A stretch of DNA of 64,000 bases, from the NCBI GenBank assembly GCA_025716855.1, contig JAIXMQ010000001.1, forward strand, positions 957,501 through 1,021,500, given 5' to 3'. The stretch comes from Pilaira anomala (lineage: Eukaryota; Mucoromycota; Mucoromycetes; Mucorales; Mucoraceae). Numbering within the stretch: the stretch's first letter is position 1; each line of letters opens with the position of its first letter. This document shows positions 1 to 10,600 of the stretch, one piece after another. The notes beneath the pieces are model-generated. The model had not been told where the DNA came from. It saw nothing but the letters and a program-made list of their open reading frames with translations, and searched no databases. The translations under genes were made by a program, and so were the position numbers.

Positions 1-543
1 TGTAAAAAAAAAAAACTGAAATAAATATGAAAAAGTGACCAAATGAACTTCCAAAAAGTGATCCAATTGACATCGGAAATTCAGACCAAACATTTGACTA
101 ATTGGACATGTTCCCAAATGGTGTGAGAAAAGCTCTGTGACACACTGCAATATTTTGCATAATTTTACTTTCCAAATCGAATGATTTGCTTTGTTTATAG
201 TGATTTGCACACAAAAGTATTAAAGTACAAGGGTGAGAATGTTTGTAGAGAGAGAAATCAGATGCATGTAAAAGAAATAAAAAAGGAACTTAAAAAGTGC
301 TATGAAGTTGCAGATGCTAAAGATTTAATCGATGAGGGGTCTTCTTTGTGTACTATTCTAGATTGTTGTACCAACAATAGTAGATGTGATATATGAGATC
401 TATAAAAAAAAAAAACTGCCGATAAATTATTTAGGATCAGATAAACAAAATAAAAAAAGTAATATAAAAGGGAACAATTAAAGCTGCCATTTTAATCAGA
501 TTATCCTTTACTTTTAACAACAAAGCTAAAAAAAAATTACAAT
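1..543. other. left-edge spacer
   Basis: AT-rich sequence. A 71-codon open frame at 181-396 has no recognisable motif or splice signals and is probably chance. The last ~60 bases are the leader of the small gene at 544. Nothing else is visible. Confidence 0.5.
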
Positions 544-817
544 ATGAGCGAACCCCATCCTATTCACGACATCTTGGAAAAGTCCCACGAGGTAAGTAAT
601 ATATAGTTTGGTTTTAAAAAAAAGTGGGATTATACTGACACATTTTGTCGCGTATTATTAAAAAAAAAAGGTTAAATCCGAAGAAGAACGTATCAAGTTA
701 GCCGAAGAAGCCAACAAGATCCACGAAAAAGCTACTGGTCATGCCATGAAGATTGATGAACATGGTAACGTTGATACCACCAGCGAAGAAGCCAAGGGCT
801 GCCCTGCTCTCCATTAA
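544..817 (+). CDS. small hypothetical protein, 64 aa
   Basis: Two exons, 544-591 and 671-817, joined by a GTAAGT...AG intron, give a 64-residue hydrophilic protein. It starts MSEPHPIHDILEKSHE and ends EEAKGCPALH. It has one cysteine and no signal peptide or membrane segment. The Lys/Glu-rich middle (about residues 17-45) could form a single amphipathic helix. The start follows an A-rich leader (aaaATGA). Coding is supported by clean codon use, the consensus splice sites and a T/A-rich 3' region. I do not recognise the family and infer no function. Confidence 0.72.
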
Positions 818-1042
818 ATTCTTCCTTTTGGTTGAATGATATTTATTTATTTATTCGTTTATGTAATTTCACAAAAGTTTATGTATTATTATGTAATAAA
901 AAAAGAAAACTATTATTTCAATGAATTACTTTGATACCACTATTTTAATGCAAATATAAGATAATAAAAAAGATGGGGTGGGGGATGAATGTGGGATTTT
1001 TTTATGATACAAAAAGTTAGAAGATTAAAAGTGGTTTAGTAC

Positions 1043-3592
1043 TTATCCACTACAGCTAACACAAGCTTCAGGATTCTCAAGAGAACAGGCAATGGCAGCT
1101 AAATCATCAGCAGTCTTTTCAATTTCTTCTTCAATATCTTCCTTAGCCTCTTCACCCATAGTTAATCTCATAGCTTCAACAGGACTAGTCTTGAGGAATT
1201 GCATACCAGTCTTTAAGCCTCTGTTCCAGCTATAAAAATGCATGGAGGAAAGACGGCTATAGTTAGGTTCGGCAGAGAAAAGGTTGAGTGATTGAGATTG
1301 ATCAATAAAGGCAGCACGGTCAGCAGACATATCAATAATAACACGTTGAGAAATATCCCAAACTGTCTTATAAAGTTTCTTGAGATCATCAGAAATTGAA
1401 GGAAGCTTTTGAACACTACCATTAGATTGAATCAACATCTCCTTAACCTTGGGGTTCCACATACCACGTTCGATCAAATTCTTAAGCAAATGAGGGTTTA
1501 CTGCTTGACATTCACCAGTGTGAGAGCGGTAGGTGAAGATCATGGTTTGGTAAGGTTCGAAACTATCATTGTTGCCAAGGAATTGACTGGTAGTAGTAGT
1601 GGGCATAGGAGCAAGAAGAACAGAGTTACGAACACCATGAGCCTTGATATTAGCACGAAGGGTATTCCAGTCAAGACGATCAGAGCCTTGAACATCCCAC
1701 ATATCGTGTTGTAAAATACCTTGGCTAATAGGAGAACCTTCATAAGAAGCATAAGGACCAGACTTTTGAGCTAATTCGTTTGATGCTTCAAGAGCAGCAA
1801 AATAAACAGATTCAAAAATGTCCTTATTCAATTCACGAGCTTCAGGAGAATCAAATGGATAATGCATCATTAAAAAGACATCGGCTAAACCTTGTACACC
1901 TAAACTAAGAGGTCTATGTTTCATAGCACTAGTTTGGGCTTCTTCAATAATATAGTTATTGACATCTATCATCTTATCCAAATTCTTAATAGCAACTTTG
2001 ACAACATCATGAAGAGCGGTAAAATTGAAAGTACGAGTTTTTTCATCTACACACTTGGGGAGAGCAACAGAAGCAATATTACATGAACCAACTTCGTTAA
2101 TATCAGAATATTGCATAACATCAGCGTGCATGTTGGAGCCGGAAATAACACCCAAATTCTTTTGATTGTTCTTCTTATTAACAGAATCCTTATAACACAT
2201 GTAAGGCATACCACTTTCCATTTGTGCATCCAAAATAGCGAACCAAAGCTTTTGAGCGGAAACGATCTTTCTAGACTTTCCAAGCTTTTCATATTTGAGA
2301 TAGAGTTTTTCGAAATCTTCACCGAATGAAGTATCAAGTCCAGGACATTCGTTAGGACACATTAAAGACCAATCACCGTTACCCTCAACACCTAATCGAG
2401 AAACAAAAATTAAACTCTGAAATAACTTTTTAATTTTAGAAATATTAACTTACGCTTCATGAAAATATCAGGGATCCAAAGACCAAGGTTGAGGTGACGA
2501 GCACGAAGATTTTCTTCACCAGAGTTCTTTGAAAGATCAATGAACTCAAAGATATCGGCATGCCAAGGTTCCAAATAAACAGCATAAGTACCCTTTACCT
2601 TTCTAGCACCAGGAGTGATAAAACGAGCAGCATCGTTGAATACACGAAGCATAGGAACAATACCGTTAGATGTACCATTTGTACCAGCAATGTAGGAACC
2701 TGAGGCACGAATCTTTTGGAAACTCATACCAACAGATCCACAGGCCTTGGATACACGAGCACAAGTAGCTACTGTATCGTAAATACCTTCAATACTATCT
2801 TCCTTCATTTGAATTTCAAAGAAACTGGAGAGTTGACCACAGTTGGTACCAGCATTTAAAAGAGTGGTTGAAGCGTAGGTAAAGAGTTTGCGAGAGGTAT
2901 AGTCATAAGCCTTGAAGGCACTTTCCAAGTCTTCTCCGTGAATGGCAAGAGCGACGCGCATCATCATGTGTTGAGGACGTTCGACGATCTTTTCCTTGAC
3001 CTTCAATAAAAAGTTTTGTTCCAAGGTTTTAAAGCCAAAGTAGTTAAAGTCGAAATCACGTTGGTAATCAATGGTCTTATTAATGACTTCTTTGTGCTTT
3101 AAAACATGGTTTAAAAACTTCTCAGAAATCAAAGGGTTGGGGGTTCCTGTCTTAGGATGGACATTGTCGTATAATTCTTGCATAACATCAGAGAAATTAT
3201 CGTGTGTTTGTTTTTGGAGATTAGAGATAGTAATACGAGCAGCTAAGATAGCATAGTCAGGATGAATATTGGTCATGTCAACAGCGATCTCGGCAGCCAA
3301 TTCGTCCAACTGAGAGGTAGTAATACCAGGATACATGCCAGAAACAACCTACACATTATTCAGCATTAATGTATGCTCTATTAAAAAAGCTTGATACATT
3401 GACTCCTTACCTTTTGAGAGATTTTGGGAGGGTCAACATAGTTTTCGTCAAGCCCTTCACATAAAATATTGATACGAGAACTAATCTTATCAAAGAAGAC
3501 CTTTTCTTGGGTTCCGTCTATAACAAGGTTAGATAAATCATGTTGCAATATAATTATAACTAAAATACGCTACCTCTCTTTACAACATACAT
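1043..3592 (-). CDS. ribonucleotide reductase large-subunit homologue lacking catalytic residues
   Basis: Exons (minus) 3592-3574, 3517-3411, 3348-2454 and 2391-1043 give 789 aa, the usual class Ia R1 length. The family reduces ribonucleoside diphosphates together with an R2 subunit. The N-terminal ATP-cone region starts MYVVKRDGTQEKVFFDKI. The R1 barrel is recognisable throughout (NAGTN, SYIAGTNG, MCPNECPGLD, RPLSLGVQGLADVF, PMPTTTTSQFLG, SMHFYSWNRGLKTGM) and the tail ends SLENPEACVSCSG. Key positions differ from human RRM1 at almost identical numbering. Phe218 replaces redox Cys218 (codon 2821-2823). His429 replaces thiyl Cys429 (codon 2126-2128). Asp431 replaces Glu431. Gln738-Phe739 replace the radical-transfer Tyr pair (1196-1201). 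Cys444 and the tail CxxC (784/787) remain. Specificity loop 2 is also diverged (GARKVKG). There are no stops or frameshifts, so I infer a maintained, probably non-catalytic R1 paralogue. Family assignment is certain; loss of activity is inference. Confidence 0.93.
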
Positions 3593-4544
3593 CTTTTATT
3601 GTTATTTTTATAAAGAAAAAGAAACTAAATGAATAAAAAAATTTCGCGACTTGATCACGTCCCTTTTTTTTTTTATCATAGCGCTATTAAAAAACGCGAC
3701 AAGCGAAATCGAAAGTCCTGTCAGAACGCGATTTGTTTTCAAACATAGTCTGCGTTTGAAAGATTAAGAATGGATTTTTAAGCATTTGCATGTTATGTGA
3801 TACAGTATTCAACAATAGGGTGATAGTTTTCTCTCAGTAACTTACTTAAAATCAGTTAGTTAAAAAACCAGTAACGAAATGGACTGCAATAAAATAAATT
3901 TATTTGACCAGGCCTTTGGATATTATATCTAAAAGGAAGAGAGTGCCCCTTCAATTGTGAAAAGTACTATATACTTGTGATAATTATCTGCTATTAATAT
4001 ATGTATGTAAATTTGTCAATAAATTGAGAATTGCTTATATAATTTAGTTTAAACTCGTTTTGTAAAACCTCCGAAATAAGACATATCGTCAAAAAGTGAA
4101 CGAATAAAGCTTTGACAGCTACCGAACTAAGCATGGTGCTTATGTTTATATGTAGGCAGGATCTTATAATTTCAATCAAAAGAAATTGTTTCTCCGTAAA
4201 AGAAATAGTCTTCGCATAAACTATTACTCAACGTATACTAGTAAAACGTTTTTAAATATTAACGATTCAAATCGTTTACTTTGTGCAATACCTTATGATA
4301 ATAGCTCCAAATGTCTGTCTCTGGTTAATGACATCAACTATGCATCAAATCTAGGGTTTCTAATCATTTTAACCTACCTAATTCTGTAATAAAGTGAAAA
4401 TTTCCCGGAAATCCGAGACTTTCGGTTTGAGTAGCCAATTCAAACCTGCTTAATAAAACCTTTGACACTTTATCATATTTTTTTTTATCTCTTTTTAACT
4501 TTTTTTATTTTTATTTTAACAAACAAACATTAGCAGAAAAAAAA
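3593..4544. other. divergent spacer between RNR homologue and SUR7-like gene
   Basis: About 950 bp serving as the 5' region of both divergent genes. It carries the CGCG cluster next to the RNR start and a pyrimidine-rich tract (about 4474-4515) before the ATG at 4545. Short open frames at 3994-4179 and 4186-4389 show no homology cues and are rejected. Confidence 0.5.
3640..3735 (-). promoter_or_regulatory. cluster of E2F/MBF-like CGCG sites upstream of the RNR homologue
   Basis: Three CGCG elements lie 50-140 bp upstream of the RNR ATG: TTTCGCG at 3642-3648, ACGCGA at 3694-3699 and ACGCGA at 3726-3731. They resemble E2F (TTTCGCG) and fungal MBF/MCB (ACGCG) sites, which drive G1/S transcription of RNR genes in yeasts and animals. 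CG-rich heptamers are rare in this AT-rich spacer, so the cluster stands out. Function is inferred. Confidence 0.45.
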
Positions 4545-5528
4545 ATGTGTTTCCCTACTTTAACAGCAGTAGGATCTCTCTTCCTTCTTTTTAGTTTCAT
4601 CATAGAGTTGTTTATTCTCATAGGCAATAGACCAAGTACATTTTTGCCTAACATTAATTTTGCAAAAATATGGAATAGGCAACAAGATCTATCATACACT
4701 TTTGGTTTATGGTAAATTTTTTTTATTGTTTTATTAGTAGATTTGTTTGTTTGTATTAAAAAGCTTAAATCACTTAGGAATTACTGTTCCGGAGCCGGAG
4801 ATGGTGTCATAACAAGCTGTGGACCCTCACATGCCGCATATAACTGGGGAACTACGCCCAACATTTCTGATGCAGTACCACAAACTCATAGTCATCTTGC
4901 AACTGGTCTCTTCTTGGGTATATTCATTCTCCTTTTCCTTGCTTGCGGTTTTAGTTTTGTGTTCTGGTGTTTCAGTCTTCCCATCTGCTGTTTGAAACGT
5001 AAAGGTTTTGGATATTCCATGTCTTCGCTTGTTTTAATTAATTTTTTGATTCTGTTTACTGCCTTCATTTTATCACTTGTGGCTGTCTTTTTGGGTATGA
5101 AGATAGTTACCAGTCTGGAAACAGGATGGAGTGTTCAAGTTGGTAATATAATCTGGATGACTATTGGTGCTCTCGTTTCCCTTCTTATGTCGTTCCTTTG
5201 TTACACTGGTGGTGTTACTTGTGGTGGAAGGAAGAGAAGAAATAAGAATGCGATTGATCCTAATTATAATAGTAAGTATAACAACATGACTACACAAGAA
5301 TTTTATACAGCCTCTCCTGTTTTCGCTTCTCAAGAAGCAAACCATATGCCAGGACAACAAGGAGCTATGTTACAGCAACCGTATGCTGTATCTCCAAATG
5401 CTGGTAATCAAAACTTAAATACTCGTCCAAATCAAGGTTATGATACCACAACAGGACAAAATCATGAATCTGTTCCCATGCATGGCTACCAGACTCCCAC
5501 ACTTCAACCCTCAAACGCTCCTCGCTAA
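4545..5528 (+). CDS. SUR7/PalI-like four-pass plasma membrane protein
   Basis: Exons 4545-4711 and 4778-5528 give 305 aa. Hydrophobic segments lie near residues 8-27, about 99-120, 130-155 and 160-185. The first extracellular loop holds LWNYCSG at residue 55 onward, which resembles the claudin-like W...C signature of SUR7/PalI proteins. SUR7 members mark eisosome domains, and PalI/Rim9 members take part in ambient pH sensing. The cytosolic tail (from about residue 188) opens with a basic GGRKRRNK stop-transfer and continues as a Gln/Asn/Pro-rich disordered region. The splice junction restores the conserved Trp codon (TG|G), which supports the intron. Assignment to SUR7 versus PalI is not resolved. 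Confidence 0.75.
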
Positions 5529-6365
5529 AGAGCTTTCCCTAAAAAAAAAAAGAACGATACTTACCTACATAACATAATTTAATAAATAATTAACAAACTT
5601 AATACAATTATATATTCTCTTTGACATCGGCTGATGCATTCAAATATTACTACATAGTTAGAAAATTTAGTAACGTTAATGTCCCCATCAAAATTCATAA
5701 CCAGAAATTAAACAAAAATCTTTGTTTGTAATATTGCATTAGTTTATATTTATATTAGAATAAAAGGATTTAATGTTATTTAACAGAAGAATAGTCTTGT
5801 GAGACCAAAATATTACCAAAAATTTCATTAATTATAAATCATTCTCAAAAGACAAAATAACAAATTCATGCAAAAAAAAAGAGATAGCTACGATGCCTTC
5901 AGTTTGGGTTTTGTTTTAGTTAGACTATTTAGTCTGTTTTGATTAAATTAAATAGGACCTCAGATTAGATATATTTGCGCTCCAAGTCAGCTGACTACTG
6001 ATACCTCATTACAAATCAACAAAGGTATCAGAATGATAGTAGTTTCTAATACATTTATAAACTGGTTAATAAATACATCTTAATGAAAAGGTTAAAAGTA
6101 GTTCATGTAACTCATGTGAATTTGATGCACTTTTAAATCTCTGTTTAAAGATTGAAACAAGCTCCTTTTCTTTACCCTCATATATTTCAATGATACGAAT
6201 CTTACCAAAACAAACGACTTTCACTTCAGTATTCTCGCTACATAACATCTTGCATATTGCACAAACTGCGGCACAAATTGCAAAATAGTCACATTTTTCC
6301 AACTGAAAAAGAAAAAAAATCTTTTTTTTCGATTTTGACATACCCTTTTCTTTGTAAAATAAAAA
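5529..6365. other. intergenic spacer
   Basis: AT-rich spacer between two plus-strand genes, containing the 3' region of the SUR7-like gene and the promoter of the SET gene. Open frames on the minus strand (6066-6513) overlap the first exon of the SET gene and look like shadows. No RNA gene or repeat was seen. Confidence 0.45.
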
Positions 6366-8525
6366 ATGACTGCTCAGCAAAACAAGTTGGAACTTTTATT
6401 GAAGTGGTTCGACGAGAACAAGATAGAGTGGGATAAAGAAGCTTTGGAATTGAAAGAAACCAATGGATCTTTCGGTGTCTATGCCAAAAAGAACATGAAG
6501 AAAGACAAACCAAGTAAGCAAAAATAAAAAATTAAACCAGACTATCTACACACAAATAGTAGATCTAACCATGCCGATTTAGTTGTTAAGATCCCTAAAA
6601 ACTGTATTCTTTCTATTAAGACTACTGGTATTGCTAATATCTTGGATGAAGCTAACCTCGAAGGCGGTTGTCCCCTTGCTTTAGCTGTATTATATGAAAT
6701 TGCTCAAAAGGAACAGTCTCCTTGGTACGGTTATCTCCAAGCTCTTCCTGATCATGGTGAAGACCTTCCTATCTTTTGGGAAGAAGATGAAAAAGATTTA
6801 TTCAATGGTACCGAAATGGAATCTGCTGTTAGAAATGATTTGGTAATGTAGCGACTTTTTGAATGTTACTGGATTTATCTATTGGTTACTAACACATTTG
6901 ATAGAATGATCTTGAGGATGACTATGCTGAGTTAATTGAACCTCTTTTGGAAGATTATCCTTATATTTTTGACCGTGGAACTAATGAGGATAATGACCCT
7001 TACTCTTTCGATAAATTCATCAAAATTTCTACTTTGATTTCTTCTCGTGCTTTTGAAGTTGATGCATTCCATGAGAACGCTTTGGTTCCTTTTGCTGATA
7101 TTTTCAATCACAAGGGAGAAGGAGAACAAGTTCATTTTGAAACAGAATTTGAAGTTTGTGACGCTTGTGGTGCTCTTGAATATTGTGAACATCAGTATCT
7201 TGATTTCCTCGAAAACAGCGATGAAGAACACAGCGACGATGAACATAGTGATGAAGAACATAGTGATGCGGAAGGAGAGAACGAAGAAAACGCTGAAGGT
7301 GAATGGGAAGATGCCGAAGACCTCAGTGAAGGAGAAGACGAAGATGAATTGGACGAAGAAATGGCTTTGGATACTGAGTTACCTGATTTAGAGGAATTAG
7401 AGGCTGCTGGTGTCAACTTTTGGGATGCTGAAGAAGATGAAGATAAAAAGGACACCTGTGACATGGTCCTCGACCGTAATGTTAAGAAAGGTGAAGAAAT
7501 TTTCAACACTTATGGCGATCATCCTAATATTGCTTTATTAAGTAAGTACGGTTTCTGTTATGATGATAACAAAAACGATTATGTCTCTATTGGCGAAGAA
7601 TCTATTGTTGATTGCTGTCTTGCTATTACTTGTGAAATTTTGAAGAGTAAGATGCCCGAGGCTTCCAACGAAGAAGTTGAAAAGGCTGCTATTGAGCTCA
7701 CTAGACCTAGATGGGAATTCTTCTTGAAGAATGAAAAGACTTTATGTCCTTCCGCTGAAGGTGAAGAGGATCAAGAGGATGATTTCGACAACGGTTGTCA
7801 AGACGACTGCTGTGGCTCTGACGATGAGGGACATGGTCATGAAGGCCATGATCACGCTGGCCATGGCCACGGACACGAAGGTCATTCTCATGGTGAAGAC
7901 CACGATGATGAGGAGCATGATGATGAAGAGCACGAACATGATCCTGAGGGTGGATGTTGTGGTAGTGATGATGAAGAAGGAGGAAAGGGTCGCCCTTACT
8001 TTATTAATTCTGAGGGCCTTTTCGAAGACAAGCTCATGTGTTTACTTCATATCATGTTTGTTAGCGAGGAAACTTTCGCTAAGTTTGCCGAAGATATTGA
8101 AAATGCTTTATCTTATTTCGAAGATCTTTCTAACAGCCAAGGTGAAAACAAGACTAAGGCTATTGTTGATGTCAAGCGCATTATTTATCAAGTTTGTCGT
8201 GCACTCTGTGAGTTCAGACGTTTAGAATATCTTGAAGATGGCGAATGGAAGCCCATCGAGCAAGAAATTGAAGAGCGTAAAAAGGTAACTTTTGCTTATT
8301 AATAATATTACCAAAAATCAAACTAACTTTGTATTATAGATTACTGATAACATGAGAAAGTACTACGCTTTAACTTGTCGTATTGGCGAGAAGAAGATTA
8401 TCGAAAGAGCCATTAAATATTACGGAGATTTAGTAGAGGAATACTCTGCACCTGTTGCTGAAAAGAAGAAATCAGTTGCTAATAAGAAGAAGCCCGCTTC
8501 CAAGAACAAGAAACAAAAATTGTAG
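6366..8525 (+). CDS. SET-domain protein lysine methyltransferase (RKM/SETD6 type) with acidic and His-rich inserts
   Basis: Exons 6366-6513, 6583-6842, 6905-8284 and 8340-8525 give 657 aa. Intron 2 has a TACTAAC-like branch site. The split SET domain includes NGSFGVYAKKNMKK near residue 31, SRAFEVD at 183-189, FADIFNH at 199-205 (the NH SAM-binding motif) and NTYGDHPN from 337 (catalytic Tyr region). A Rubisco-substrate-binding-like helical half follows. This is the layout of ribosomal-protein and SETD6-type lysine methyltransferases. Two inserts are unusual. The first begins with a CDACG knuckle (221-225) and runs into about 90 Asp/Glu-rich residues. The second (about 438-490) is a Gly-His-Asp-Glu tract of roughly 18 His, bounded by CCGSDDE motifs at both ends. 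It resembles a metal-binding loop. The C-terminus is Lys-rich (KKKPASKNKKQ-like), perhaps nuclear or nucleolar. The substrate is unknown. Confidence 0.85.
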
Positions 8526-8653
8526 ATAAATTTTTTTACCCATAAATACACCCCCCCCCCCCTCAACTTCACGCACACACATGTTATAAAGAATGATATG
8601 TATTTTTATTAGATTATAATTAAATTATATAAAACTAGCATTATATTTAAAGA

Positions 8654-10600
8654 TCACTGATTACTGGGTATTTTTTTATTAATCCAGTTTTGAAACATGA
8701 GCAAAGAGTTCCCTGGCTGATAATATGGAACTTCATGACCTGCTTCATACACTCGGACAAACGTCAGTTTATCTGTAGTCATGTATTGGCCGACTTCTTC
8801 ATTATGGAGAACCCAAGGCTTTAAACTTTGATTGTTAAACTGTTCACTCCCATTAAATTGTAGCTTCGACATAGTCTCGAAATTTCCATACTATTAAAAA
8901 TATTATTAGGACCCAATTCAGTTTTTGTACTTTTTTGTATATATTAATAATGTGTATACCCAGTTGCATAAGTAGTCAGCATCTCCTACATAATTTAGAA
9001 CTCTTATTCCGTTATTCAACAAGGAAACCAAGGCTGGGGACGAATCACGAGCGCTAAAATAGAAATGTTACTTAAATATTTCCTCAATAGTTTTTTAATG
9101 TCTTATATACCCTTCACCCGAATAGCTCATCGCTTCATACTGTTGATAAAACAAAAGTTAAAAATGTTGTAACTTATACGGTATTAGTATTCATACAACT
9201 TACAGGTTTATCAGCACATTGTTTAAAAGGAATAGACTCAACACCAATTTCTCGTTGAATTTTAGGATTATTCAAAATAAATATATAGTCCTCCGGTGGG
9301 TCAATCACCTCATATCCAACTCTAACATCATAGAAATTTCGATTGGAGGTCTGGAAAAGACCGTCTATATTATCTGTACAGTATCTATCCGCTGCCACAC
9401 AAGCACGTTTATCATCCGTTTTGTAGCATTCTTCGACTTTTTAAAATATATTTAGTTTCATCGGCCGAAGTTTAAAGTTGAATCTTACCAAGTTTTGCGC
9501 AGCGCAAGTAGTTCCCTTTCATCATTTCACAGACTTTCTGTGTTACAAGTGGCCCATCTTAATAAGTACAAGTGTCAGAACGATTAGGCTTATAATATGT
9601 GTGGTAAAAGAAAAACTTACAGCTGGAATCACATGCCATATTTGCGGCACTTTTGCTATAAGTTGTAATTAATCAGTAAATAATTAGATGCCAGTTTACT
9701 AAGCGCTACTTACAACTGTAAAAGAGGGTTAATCCAACCATTCCCAATTCCAACAGAGTCAATAGGAATATGTTGTTTAGTACCGGATGATAGCTCGTAA
9801 CTACTATTTTCGATTGAAAGCTGCGAATTTTTTTGAATAATATAATCCGCATAGTGTGGTATGTAACGTCCTGCATATGATTCCCCAAATATGTGGAAAG
9901 GAAGTTTGCTATATTTCGGAAAAGCTTTGTAAAATAATTGAATTGCCTCATAAAACAAGACTGCACCTTCTTTGACATTATATTGTAATTTATCTCCATA
10001 AGAAAATCCAACTCCATTTGGCTAAATAATATAAACCCAAGTCAGTTACTATCATTGGTCAAGCATATTTACGACTAGACCTGATCGATAAATAACATAT
10101 TTGTGTAATGTGTCCAAGTAGATGGATTGTATGCGATACGTGTGCCATTGTCATAGCTTCGGCACGGCCCGTTCTCTTGCCATAACCCACTTTATATATT
10201 ATATTACTATCATTAATAAAATATCATATAAGTGTATATACGAAGACATACATCATACTGGAACATCCAGGTCCACCATTTAACCAAGCTGTTAACGGAC
10301 TTTTATCAGGATTACTCTTACTTTCGAAAAACCAAAAGAAATAATGGCCATTCGAGCCCATATCCAAGTACCCAGAATGCTGTAATATACACTTAATAAT
10401 AGTCAAATCATAAAATGATAATGATTCTATACCTGTACAACATCTGGATCGCATAATTTTGGCTCTACAAATCGGACACTATAACTGGGATCACTCGGAC
10501 TCTGGAATACTTTGTAATCGACGAGATTGTTTATTGCAGCGGCGGTGACCTCTTGATGAATAAATAGTGCAAAAACTGCTATATAAATAGGTTTAAACAT
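8654..10600 (-). CDS. serine carboxypeptidase (peptidase S10), vacuolar or secreted
   Basis: Ten exons (minus): 10600-10433, 10379-10252, 10189-10081, 10021-9714, 9655-9621, 9557-9489, 9436-9204, 9139-9111, 9053-8960 and 8890-8654, giving 469 aa. The N-terminus [20 protein letters not shown] looks like a signal peptide. Family motifs are all present: [36 protein letters not shown] with catalytic Ser183, [21 protein letters not shown] with Asp384, and [10 protein letters not shown] with His443. The enzyme should remove C-terminal residues from peptides at acidic pH in the vacuole or outside the cell. Exon phases agree throughout; the 29- and 35-bp exons are unusually small but keep family residues in frame. 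No propeptide is apparent, so it is shorter than yeast CPY and nearer plain S10 enzymes. Confidence 0.93.

Noticed and set aside
100..130. Shared AATTGGACATGTT between about 105 and 11310
   Set aside because: Only about 13 bp match with no extension on either side; likely chance in AT-rich DNA.
181..396. 71-codon open frame near the left edge
   Set aside because: No motif, no splice-compatible extension, and composition like the surrounding AT-rich DNA.
7731..8225. 164-codon frame inside the SET gene in another frame
   Set aside because: Overlaps the real His-rich coding region; Met/Val/Leu-rich composition is the out-of-frame shadow of GAT/CAT codons.
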